From Bifidobacterium sp. ESL0745 (GTDB lineage: Bacteria; Actinomycetota; Actinomycetes; Actinomycetales; Bifidobacteriaceae): a DNA stretch of 64,000 nt. The notes beneath the pieces are model-generated. The model saw only the letters and a list, made by a program, of their open reading frames with translations, did not search any database and had not been told where the DNA came from. The DNA lies in the NCBI RefSeq assembly GCF_029433335.1, contig NZ_JAQTHX010000001.1, positions 248,001 to 312,000 on the forward strand. The letters run 5' to 3'. Shown one piece after another: positions 8,983-16,754 of the stretch. The translations under genes and the position numbers were made by a program. The number at the start of each line of letters is the position of its first letter. Position 1 is the first letter of the stretch.

Positions 8983-11316
8983 TTACAGGTCAAGCAGACG
9001 TTTGTCTGCCGGTGTTCGAACTATAGCCAGCCGTTGTGTCGGCCTGGTCAACGCCACGTACAGATCGGCCGCTCCTGAAAGACGCGATGGTGCATTCTGA
9101 GCGATTTCACCGGGTTGAACCAAGATCACGGCATCGTATTCCAAGCCTTTGATCATCTGTGTATCGCACACGCTCAATGGTGCATCGCTGAGCGAGGACT
9201 CGAAAACGCTGCCCGTCTCTTTGTGTTCTTTGCCTTCCGCTATTCCCATTAGTTTTGAGGCGATCGCCTCGCCCTTTTCTCGGGACAAGGCCCGATACAG
9301 GCTTCGGCGTATTGCTGTGAGCTGCGAATCGGGAGCAATGACGGCGACGCGACCGGTGCCGTCGCTCGAAATAAACTGGTTCGCCAGATCCAAGGATGCG
9401 TGATTGATGGTTGACAATAGGGCATTGGCTGATGTCCGGTCATCGGCGTTGACGCGCCGCACCGAATCGGATACCGTGCGCACGCCTTTTGTGGTGGATA
9501 CATACAGCCCCTCGTCCTCGGCGAAACGGGTTGCCAGTTGAGAGACCTCTTGGGGGTTGCGATAGTTGATCGTCAGCTCTTTGAGGTCCCATCCATTGGG
9601 TCCGAACAGACGATCCATGGTCTTATCCCAACGTCGGGTTCCTCCCAATGCCGACGTCTGTGCCACGTCTCCGACGATGGTGAAGGAACGTGACGGGCAG
9701 CGTCGCATCAGCATCCGCCAATCCATCGCCGTGAGTTCCTGCGCTTCATCGATGACGATATGCCCATAGGTCCATTCGCGGTCCGCGCCTGCTTTCTGGG
9801 CCACAGCCTCTGCATCGATGCCGTTGATATTGTCAATCAGCATCGAGGAAGTGACGATGCCCGAGCCGATGCCGGCCTGTGCCAAGGTGTCTTTGGCGAA
9901 TTGCTCCTCTTCATTGCGCTTGGCCTTGGCTGCGGCTTCGCGGGCCGAGATTTTCGGATCGGGGCCGAGCAGTTCCATGGCTTCGTCGAGCAGGGGGATG
10001 TCGGAAGCCGTCATCGGCGAGTGCTTTGGCCGTACCAGCGTTTCGATGTCGTTGTCGGAAAGCCAGGGGGCGAATCGGCGCAGCTGTTTGGGCTTGGCGA
10101 ACAGCTGATCGATCAGCCAAGGTCCATTCATGGGCAGCCATGCGAGGTTCAGTGTCTTTCGAATCTCATCGTGCATTTTCAGCTGCATCGCCACGTCCGA
10201 GATTTCCGACTGTTCCGGGGTGTAATCGAGATTGTCCACGTACCGGTTGCGCATCGCGTTCAGGACGCTTTTTACAAAGGTCTCCCTGGCCCTGTTATGC
10301 GGCAAGCGGGTACGTTTGGCGTCTTCCAATGCCTGCATGACGTCGGTTTTGCGCATTGCGACGTCCATACCGTTGATGCGCACTGTCGGCAAATGTTTGG
10401 GAACACGCTCCCTTGCAGCCACAGCATTGGCGATCGCATGGGCCATTCTGGCTTCGCCCTTCAGCTGGGCTGCTCGGGGCGAATCCGTGCCGTCGGCGTT
10501 GAAGCCGGGAACCAGATCGCCGATGGTACGCGAAACCACACCCGTTTCTCCCAACGAAGGCAGCACTTGGTTGATGTAGCGCAGAAAAGCAGAACTGGGG
10601 CCAACCACGAGCACGCCGGAACGTTCGAGCCGACGACGATGGGTGTAAAGCAGATAGGCGGCGCGATGCAGGGCTACTGCGGTTTTCCCGGTGCCGGGTC
10701 CGCCTTGTACGACGATCGCCCGATCCATCGGCGCGCGGATGATGCGATCCTGTTCACCTTGGATGGTGGCCACAATGTCGGTCATTTTCCCGGTGCGTTT
10801 GGAGTTGAGCGAGGCAATCAGGGCCCCTTCTCCGGTCAGTGTTCCATTTTGCTCGGCCTGGCCCACTTGTCCGGAATTGACGTCAAGGACCTCGTCTTCG
10901 ATGCCGACCACCTTGCGGAAACTCAAGGTGATATGCCGGCGCATGACGATGTCGCCGTGCTCGGTCGGCGTGGCTTCGTAGAACGGACGGGCGGCTTCGG
11001 CGCGCCAGTCGGTCAGTATCGGCTCGTGGTTTTCGCTCAACAACCCCATGCGGCCGATATAGCGTTTTTCGCCTTTGTCGCTGTCGATGCGCCCGAACAC
11101 CAGACGGTCCTCGACGCCGCGCAATTGGGTGAGCCGGTCCTCGTACATCGTGGCGAAAGAGTCCCGTTCGGTGCGCATGGTGGGCGAACCGTGTGCGCCG
11201 GCGGCACGAACGGCATCCAGCCTTGAGCGGGTTTGCGCTCGCAGGGAGTCAAGCCGACCGTAGGCGCGGTCGACCGCATGCTGTTCTTCGTCAATCTGCG
11301 AGGAGTAGCTCGACAT
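8983..11316 (-). CDS. HelD-type UvrD-like helicase, RNA polymerase-associated
   Basis: About 777 residues. The N-terminal 70 residues are a coiled-coil-rich arm (EEQHAVDRAYGRLDSLRAQTRSRLDAVRAAG), followed by a 1A domain with Walker A GGPGTGKT at 205-212 and a Walker B motif VIDEAQELT near 520, then motifs typical of superfamily 1 (INYRNPQEVS, MIKGLEYDAVILV, LYVALTRPTQRL). Long insertions and the N-terminal arm match HelD, which frees stalled RNA polymerase from DNA, rather than UvrD/PcrA repair helicases. Related actinobacterial HelR proteins can protect polymerase from rifampicin. AAAGGGGAA precedes the start. It converges with nrdR and diverges from mraZ. Confidence 0.88.
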   Translation of the reverse strand: MSSYSSQIDEEQHAVDRAYGRLDSLRAQTRSRLDAVRAAGAHGSPTMRTERDSFATMYEDRLTQLRGVEDRLVFGRIDSDKGEKRYIGRMGLLSENHEPILTDWRAEAARPFYEATPTEHGDIVMRRHITLSFRKVVGIEDEVLDVNSGQVGQAEQNGTLTGEGALIASLNSKRTGKMTDIVATIQGEQDRIIRAPMDRAIVVQGGPGTGKTAVALHRAAYLLYTHRRRLERSGVLVVGPSSAFLRYINQVLPSLGETGVVSRTIGDLVPGFNADGTDSPRAAQLKGEARMAHAIANAVAARERVPKHLPTVRINGMDVAMRKTDVMQALEDAKRTRLPHNRARETFVKSVLNAMRNRYVDNLDYTPEQSEISDVAMQLKMHDEIRKTLNLAWLPMNGPWLIDQLFAKPKQLRRFAPWLSDNDIETLVRPKHSPMTASDIPLLDEAMELLGPDPKISAREAAAKAKRNEEEQFAKDTLAQAGIGSGIVTSSMLIDNINGIDAEAVAQKAGADREWTYGHIVIDEAQELTAMDWRMLMRRCPSRSFTIVGDVAQTSALGGTRRWDKTMDRLFGPNGWDLKELTINYRNPQEVSQLATRFAEDEGLYVSTTKGVRTVSDSVRRVNADDRTSANALLSTINHASLDLANQFISSDGTGRVAVIAPDSQLTAIRRSLYRALSREKGEAIASKLMGIAEGKEHKETGSVFESSLSDAPLSVCDTQMIKGLEYDAVILVQPGEIAQNAPSRLSGAADLYVALTRPTQRLAIVRTPADKRLLDL

Positions 11317-11649
11317 GTATTCGTTCCCCTTTGTCCGTTTGGGTTGTTCAACCGGATGAAGCTTAAAAACTCGAATTAATCAGTCTAGTCTGTGCACTCT
11401 ATTTCGATTGACGCAATTGTGCTTATGGAAGAGGCCCGGTCGGATTCGAGGATTCCGAGACGAATTCGCGGTGAACAGCGGGCCGTTGCCGAGAATCGCC
11501 GTGGCTGAATTATCTTTTGGCGAACACCCCAGGTTTGTAGCTGGATGTTATACATCACTGCTCTGGCTACGCCCCGTTACGTAGTCGGAATCATAAAAAC
11601 ATGGTCGTAAGTGATTTTTTGAAGAAAAAAAGAGTTTTTTCCATTTTTG
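11317..11649. other. Spacer between helD and the dcw promoter region
   Basis: About 330 bases between divergent genes with no gene that I can support. The part near 11600-11648 is AT-rich with A and T tracts, which is usual around a strong promoter. It presumably contains the helD promoter on the minus strand and the dcw promoter on the plus strand; I could not assign convincing -35/-10 pairs. Confidence 0.5.
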
Positions 11650-11689
11650 TGGGGAAGAATGGTGATTAGTGGGGTAAAGTGGTGAACTA
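11650..11689 (+). promoter_or_regulatory. Four phased MraZ boxes upstream of mraZ
   Basis: TGG(G/T)G repeats start at 11650, 11660, 11670 and 11680, that is TGGGG, TGGTG, TGGGG, TGGTG at exactly 10-bp intervals. MraZ is known to bind TGGGN5-type direct repeats upstream of its own operon. The strict one-helical-turn spacing puts all four on one face of DNA. They lie 54-93 bases before the mraZ start, so autoregulation of the whole dcw cluster is expected. Confidence 0.85.
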
Positions 11690-11742
11690 GTTGTAAGACT
11701 TATCAAAACTGTTGACATTCAATCGAAAAAAAGGAAGGCGAA

Positions 11743-12354
11743 ATGGCAGGACGCGGCAATACCCCGATCGACGGCAACGCGTTTTCTGCCTCACCGCACC
11801 CCAATGAAGCGATGGCGGATGCCAACGCGGCTTCTGGTTCGGCGAATCCTGGCGCCGGCGCGATGGCCGCACCTGCGACAAGCAACCCCGCAATGGCGCC
11901 GATGGGCCAGCCCGAACCGCTGCTGCTCGGTACGTACACCCCGAAAATCGACAAAAAGGGACGTATGGCATTGCCCGCCAAAATGCGCGCCCAACTCGGT
12001 GAAGGCATGGTCATGGCCCGAGGTCAGGAAAAATGCGTCTATTTGCTGCCGCAAACCGAATTCCGTCGTATAGCGTCGCGGATCCAGCGCGCCTCGATGG
12101 GTAACAAGGCCACCAGAAGCTATCTGCGTGTTTTCCTTTCAGGTGCCGTCGAAGGCGAACCCGACAAGCAGGGGCGTGTTTTGGTGCCGCAGACGTTGCG
12201 CAGTTATGCCGGTTTGGGCGATGACATCGTCGTCATCGGAGTGGGCACCCGTGCGGAGATCTGGAACAAGGAATCGTGGGATGCCTATCTGGCAGCCCAG
12301 GAAGAGGGCTATTCCGATATAGCCGATGATGTGTTGCCGGCGGTGGAGTGGTGA
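11743..12354 (+). CDS. mraZ: MraZ transcriptional regulator of the dcw cluster, with N-terminal extension
   Basis: About 203 residues. Two SpoVT-AbrB DNA-binding repeats are visible: LLLGTYTPKIDKKGRMALPAKMR (about 60-82) and SGAVEGEPDKQGRVLVPQTLR (about 133-153). Canonical MraZ begins at the LGTY motif, whereas this protein has about 59 extra residues rich in Ala, Pro, Asn and Met. The start at 11743 is supported by AAAGGAAGG at a normal distance, and no internal ATG has a comparable site, so the extension appears real. MraZ forms ring oligomers that bind TGGGN5 repeats and adjusts expression of the cluster. Its stop overlaps the rsmH start (tgATGa). Confidence 0.95.
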   Translation: MAGRGNTPIDGNAFSASPHPNEAMADANAASGSANPGAGAMAAPATSNPAMAPMGQPEPLLLGTYTPKIDKKGRMALPAKMRAQLGEGMVMARGQEKCVYLLPQTEFRRIASRIQRASMGNKATRSYLRVFLSGAVEGEPDKQGRVLVPQTLRSYAGLGDDIVVIGVGTRAEIWNKESWDAYLAAQEEGYSDIADDVLPAVEW

Positions 12355-13439
12355 TGACCGATCTGACGAATATCCATAAGCCGGTCCTTTTGCACGAGTG
12401 CGTCCAGTTGGTCACCCCGGCGTTGCGCCATTCAGGTGCCGTTGTGGTCGATTGCACATTGGGGCTTGCCGGGCATGCTGTGGCGTTCCTCAATGCCGCG
12501 CCGCAGGCTCGCCTTATTGGCATCGACCGCGACGAGGAAGCACTGTCCATGGCCACCGAGCGTATGCGGCAAGCCGGGCTTGACTCACGGTTCACCCCCG
12601 TTCATGCCGCGTTCGACGAGTTCACCGACGTGCTTGACGGATTGAACATCGCAAGGGTCGACGCGGCGTTCATGGATCTGGGACTCTCCAGCCTTCAGAT
12701 CGACGAGCTCGACCGCGGGTTCTCCTATTCGCACGATTCCCCCCTTGATATGCGTATGGACACGAGCCAAAGCTTCGATGCGGCGCAGATTCTGGCCGAA
12801 TACCCACAAAGTGAGCTCATTCGCATCTTCCGTGAGTACGGGCAGGAACGGTTCTCGGTGCCGATCGCGCGTGCCATTGTGCGCCAACGCGAAAAGAAAC
12901 CGCTGAAGACCTCCCGTCAGCTGGACGAATTGGTCGATCGGGTCGTACCGAAGTCGCATCGAGGCAAGGGCAACCCCGCCAAGCGCGTATTCCAGGCGTT
13001 GCGCATCGAGGTCAACGGTGAGCTCGACATGCTTAAGCAGACATTGCCGCAAATTGCCAACCACCTGGCCCTGAACGGAAGGCTGGTCGTGGAGTCCTAC
13101 CACTCGCTGGAGGACCGCACGGTCAAGACGTTCATGGCTCAGGGGTTGCGCGTCGACGCTCCCGCCGATTTGCCGATCGTCCCCGCCGATGCCCAACCAT
13201 TCTTCAAGGAATTGACGCGAGGGGCCCTGAAAGCCGATCAGGCCGAAATCGAGCACAATCCACGTTCGGCGCCCGTCAGATTGCGCGGCGTCGAACTTTG
13301 CCGCGAGCTCCCCGTGCGTTGGCGCAACCGGTTCGCCAACGACGCGCGGGAAGAACACGGTGGACGAGGAGTCCAGGACATCGAATCGTCACATGAGCGC
13401 ATCCGTAATCACGAAACCGAAAAGAAAAGGAGGGGATGA
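12354..13439 (+). CDS. rsmH: 16S rRNA m4C1402 methyltransferase RsmH
   Basis: About 361 residues. It N4-methylates C1402 in the 30S P site using S-adenosylmethionine. Visible motifs are the opening HKPVLLHECVQLVTP, the SAM-binding strand VVDCTLGLAGHA followed by LIGIDRDEEAL, MDLGLSSLQID, and the late RVFQALRIEVNGEL and VVESYHSLEDRTVK. ATG 12354 overlaps the mraZ stop by one base; the two GTG codons directly before it would also be in frame but are inside mraZ. About 40 basic/acidic residues follow the domain and continue into the ftsL ribosome site, so the two genes are translationally coupled. Confidence 0.97.
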   Translation: MTDLTNIHKPVLLHECVQLVTPALRHSGAVVVDCTLGLAGHAVAFLNAAPQARLIGIDRDEEALSMATERMRQAGLDSRFTPVHAAFDEFTDVLDGLNIARVDAAFMDLGLSSLQIDELDRGFSYSHDSPLDMRMDTSQSFDAAQILAEYPQSELIRIFREYGQERFSVPIARAIVRQREKKPLKTSRQLDELVDRVVPKSHRGKGNPAKRVFQALRIEVNGELDMLKQTLPQIANHLALNGRLVVESYHSLEDRTVKTFMAQGLRVDAPADLPIVPADAQPFFKELTRGALKADQAEIEHNPRSAPVRLRGVELCRELPVRWRNRFANDAREEHGGRGVQDIESSHERIRNHETEKKRRG

Positions 13440-13885
13440 TGAGCGCTGCAACAGCCAGATCCGTGCGTTCCCACGTCGCCCCTGCAGGGCGTGACGACGA
13501 GTCCCATGTGGCCTCTTCCCGTCCGAAATTGGAAGTCGTCAGCGGCGGCAAAAGTAAAAAAGACACCGACGATTTCGCTGACGGCCTCTTCGAGCGTATC
13601 AAAACCGTCTCGCTGGTCCATGTCGTCATCGCCATCGTCATGCTCATCGCGGCATTGCTGGTTTCCTTGGCGTTGCGCACCATGATGGTACAGAACTCTT
13701 TTGAGCAGGCCCAGGTGCAAACCAACATCAGCAAGCTCAATCAGGACATCGAGGACGATCAGGCCCAACTCGACGGCCTGCAGGCGAGCCTTCCTGACCG
13801 TGCGCAGAAAATGGGCATGGTTCCCCAATCCGGTCCCTTGTCGATAGATCTTCAGGGCTATCAATCTACGAGCAAAGGTCAGTGA
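13439..13885 (+). CDS. ftsL: FtsL-like septum protein
   Basis: About 148 residues: a charged cytoplasmic N-terminus of about 55 residues, one membrane segment (about 58-80, VHVVIAIVMLIAALLVSLAL), then a short coiled coil (about 85-118, with FEQAQVQTNISKLNQDIEDDQAQLDGL split by few breakers) and the RAQKMGMVP segment typical of the FtsL/DivIC fold. It is expected to be part of the FtsQLB complex that activates FtsWI at the septum. AGGAGG at 13428-13433 favours ATG 13439 over ATG 13436. Position between rsmH and ftsI is the classical ftsL position; sequence identity in this family is low, so context carries much of the call. Confidence 0.88.
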   Translation: MSAATARSVRSHVAPAGRDDESHVASSRPKLEVVSGGKSKKDTDDFADGLFERIKTVSLVHVVIAIVMLIAALLVSLALRTMMVQNSFEQAQVQTNISKLNQDIEDDQAQLDGLQASLPDRAQKMGMVPQSGPLSIDLQGYQSTSKGQ

Positions 13886-13886
13886 T

Positions 13887-15701
13887 ATGCGTTCGATCGC
13901 AAGCAAGGCCAAACCCTGGAAATTCGTCTCGCGATGCACTGTCATCGGCACGGTGATCGCGCTCATTTTCGTCGTCTGTTTCGGGCAATTGGCCAACCTG
14001 CAGCTGCTCAATGGTCGTGAAATGGCCGAGGCGGCGACGGCAGGCCGCACTTTGAAGGTGCCGGTATACGCCATGCGTGGCAAGATATTGGACACCAACG
14101 GGGCGGTGCTGGCGCAGAGTGTGGAGCGCTATACAATCATCGCGGACCCGAAGGACGCTCAGGAATATGCGCCGGTATGCAACAAGCAGGTAACCAACAA
14201 TTGCGTGATCTATAACGATCCCAGCGACCAATCGAAAGGCTACAAGACCAAGGGGTTGGTCGGTGCGGCGCAAGTGGCCAGGCTGGTCGCGCCGGTGCTG
14301 GGTATGGATCCCTTGGAACTTGGCGGCAAACTCGCAGGCTCCGGCCGATACACCGTCCTGAAAAAGGACGTGGAACCGGCCGCAAAACGCAAACTCGACA
14401 AGCTTGGCTTGGGAGGCATCGTCTACGGCGAGCTCTCGCAGAACCGCGTCTATTCTGACGGCACGTTGATGGGCGCGTTCCTCGGCGGTGTCGATGACAA
14501 GGCCAATGGCGCCTCTGGCATGGAGCAGGTTCAAAACGCCGCGCTTTCCGGCAGCGACGGGTACCGTGTCTACCAGCGGGGCAACAACGGGGTGGAGATT
14601 CCTGGCACGATGACCGATTCGAAATCGGCGCGCAACGGCAGCGATGTCAAACTGACCATAGATTCAGATGTCGATTGGTTCGTCAAAAAGGTCCTGACCG
14701 ATGGCAAGGCACAGTACAATGCGGATTGGGCCATCGCCTGCGTGGTGGACACACGCACGCACAAGATCATCGCGCTTGACGATTCCGACGGGATCCAGGC
14801 CGGCAGCGATCAGGCAAAACTCAATGTCTCCCGTGCAGTATCCGAGACCTTCGAGCCCGGCTCTATCGGCAAGACCTTCTCGATGGCGGGTCTGATGCAG
14901 CATGGCATCCACCAGATGACCGACCGGTTCCAGGTTCCCGACCATCTGAACAAAGACAACCAGATCTTCAAGGATTCCGAGAACCATCCGCTTTCCAATT
15001 GGACTTTGGCCGGCATCCTTCAGGAATCCTCGAACGTCGGCATGGTCATGGCCTCCGACAACTACAAGGACCAGGACCGTTACGACATGCTCACCAAGTT
15101 CGGCATAGGGCAGCCCACGGGTCTGAACCTTCCCGGCGAGTCGCGGGGAACGCTGGCCAATCCCAACGCCTGGGATAAACGCACCCGCGACACCATCCTG
15201 TTCGGACAGGGCTATGCCACCAACGCCCTGCAGCTGACCAACGCCATAGCGAGTGTGGCCGACGGCGGCATCTACCGCAAGCTTTCCATCGTCGATTCGA
15301 TCACCAACGCCGACGGCCATGTCACCACCACACCGCAGGACGAAGGTACGCGTATCCTCGATCCCAATGTCGATTCGCAGCTGATGAACGCCATGGAATC
15401 GTCGGCCGAGCACTATCAGAAAACGGTTGGTATCAACGGTTATCGTATCGCCGGCAAGTCCGGAACCGCCCAGGTCGCCGGGCCGAGCGGTGCCCTCGAC
15501 AGCATCGTCGCCGACTGGACAGGCATACTTCCCGCCGACAATCCCCGTTTTGTGGTCACCGTGGCGATGAAGAACCCGCAGGGCATCTACGGCGGCATCA
15601 CCAGCGGCGCGCTCTTCAAGCAAATCGGTGAATTCCTTATGCAGAAGTACGAAGTCCCCGCCTCAGCTCCGCGCACTGATGCTATCCCTGTTACGTGGTG
15701 A
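13887..15701 (+). CDS. ftsI: Penicillin-binding protein 2/FtsI, septal transpeptidase
   Basis: About 604 residues. An N-terminal membrane anchor (about 17-38) is followed by the PBP dimerisation domain (MRGKILDTNGAVLAQSV) and a transpeptidase domain with SxxK at 326-329 (EPGSIGKTF), SSN at 381-383 (QESSNVGM) and KSGT at 524-527 (AGKSGTAQVAG). It crosslinks septal peptidoglycan together with FtsW. The usual SxxK context in FtsI is EPGSTFK; here the two variable residues are Ile-Gly. The start follows the ftsL stop by one base. No PASTA domains follow, so it is the FtsI type rather than a sporulation or PASTA PBP. Confidence 0.95.
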   Translation: MRSIASKAKPWKFVSRCTVIGTVIALIFVVCFGQLANLQLLNGREMAEAATAGRTLKVPVYAMRGKILDTNGAVLAQSVERYTIIADPKDAQEYAPVCNKQVTNNCVIYNDPSDQSKGYKTKGLVGAAQVARLVAPVLGMDPLELGGKLAGSGRYTVLKKDVEPAAKRKLDKLGLGGIVYGELSQNRVYSDGTLMGAFLGGVDDKANGASGMEQVQNAALSGSDGYRVYQRGNNGVEIPGTMTDSKSARNGSDVKLTIDSDVDWFVKKVLTDGKAQYNADWAIACVVDTRTHKIIALDDSDGIQAGSDQAKLNVSRAVSETFEPGSIGKTFSMAGLMQHGIHQMTDRFQVPDHLNKDNQIFKDSENHPLSNWTLAGILQESSNVGMVMASDNYKDQDRYDMLTKFGIGQPTGLNLPGESRGTLANPNAWDKRTRDTILFGQGYATNALQLTNAIASVADGGIYRKLSIVDSITNADGHVTTTPQDEGTRILDPNVDSQLMNAMESSAEHYQKTVGINGYRIAGKSGTAQVAGPSGALDSIVADWTGILPADNPRFVVTVAMKNPQGIYGGITSGALFKQIGEFLMQKYEVPASAPRTDAIPVTW

Positions 15702-15763
15702 ACAATCATGAGGCAGCAACAGGCAGCGATGGTTCCTGCGTTTGAATTGAGAAGGGCCGAAAC

Positions 15764-16651
15764 ATGAGCGTGGTAAGCGAATCGATTTCACGACGTGTGA
15801 CGTTGGGCTATATCGCCGGCCATTATGGTCTGAATCTTGAACCCAAGTTCGCCGACGGGGTCACCGTCACCTCAATTGCCGACCGCCCCGATTCGGTGCG
15901 TCCCGGAGCCCTTTTCGTCCTTCCTTCCGGAGGCGATTCCTCGCTGCTTTCGCTTGCTGCAAGCCGTGGCGCATACGCGGTGCTGGCACCGCCTGCCTTC
16001 GCGTCGGCGGCGCAATCGGCCGGTGTCCCGGCCCTTCTTGCTACGGTGGATAAGGAGACGATGGGCGCGTTGGCCGCCGATATCGCCGGTACGCCCGCCA
16101 ATACCATGGCGGTATTCGTGGTCTGTGGCCGGGATGACGAGGAAGTACAGGCCGACGTGATCAGGCTCGCCGATTTTCTGCATATGCTCGGCAATCCGGT
16201 GGGCATCGTCAGCGCTTCCGGTTCCAGTTCTCTGGAGCGAGAACTTGAAATGACCTATCCTCTGGGAATCCTTGACATCCAGCACACGCTCGCGGTGTGT
16301 TCCGAAGACGGCGCGGCCGCGATGGTGATCGCCGCCGACACGCAGACCTTACGTCCCGGGGCTCTTGAAAGCGTCAACGTGGATGTGTTGGGTTCCATCG
16401 ACATATTGGACAGGAACCAAGCTGCAGGCACGCTTGAAGCGATGCGGCAGCGCTATGGGTTCTCGATCGATGAGCGCAAGCATCTGGTCACGTGCAACGA
16501 GGAATCCGGATGGTTGGCGGGCCAGACCTCGATTTCCGAGAGCCTTGAGGGCCAGCGCCGGCTTTCCCTGGCGATCGCCATGGCCATGGATGCCGGCGTT
16601 CGCCGCAGCAACATCCGCAACGCCTTGCGTGTTTCCAAGGAATTGCAATGA
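15764..16651 (+). CDS. Degenerate MurE-like protein without ATP-binding loop
   Basis: About 295 residues at the normal murE position between ftsI and murF. Residues about 33-110 follow the MurE/MurF N-terminal fold (VTSIADRPDSVRPGALFVLPSGG, ASRGAYAVLAPP, GALAADIAGTPANTM). The next strand, where MurE has GTNGKTT, reads VVCGRDDEEV, so no P-loop exists. Downstream, FLHMLGNPVGIVSASGS, TYPLGILDIQ, and VLGSIDILDRNQAAGTLEAM still align with MurE central-domain landmarks (TTP, nDHLDyHgtme) but with the catalytic residues replaced. The C-terminal ligase domain is absent. GAAGGG precedes the ATG. It keeps an intact frame, so it looks like a retained pseudoenzyme, not a decaying gene. The functional murE is presumably elsewhere. 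Confidence 0.75.
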   Translation: MSVVSESISRRVTLGYIAGHYGLNLEPKFADGVTVTSIADRPDSVRPGALFVLPSGGDSSLLSLAASRGAYAVLAPPAFASAAQSAGVPALLATVDKETMGALAADIAGTPANTMAVFVVCGRDDEEVQADVIRLADFLHMLGNPVGIVSASGSSSLERELEMTYPLGILDIQHTLAVCSEDGAAAMVIAADTQTLRPGALESVNVDVLGSIDILDRNQAAGTLEAMRQRYGFSIDERKHLVTCNEESGWLAGQTSISESLEGQRRLSLAIAMAMDAGVRRSNIRNALRVSKELQ

Positions 16652-16754
16652 GATTGTTTACGGTTTGTTCGGTCCGTGGTTTACCGATAAACCAGACGGC
16701 GCTTCCCTCAAGGGGCGCATGGAAGAATACGGCAACATCAAAAGGCGGCATACG

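Noticed and set aside
8983..11316. UvrD/PcrA DNA repair helicase as identity for the minus-strand helicase
   Set aside because: The N-terminal coiled-coil arm and inter-motif insertions fit HelD, and it lacks the compact UvrD layout.
16365..16754. A longer MurF reaching back into the MurE-like gene
   Set aside because: The upstream residues come from a frame overlapping a coding gene and do not resemble MurF; the MurF fold begins after 16755.
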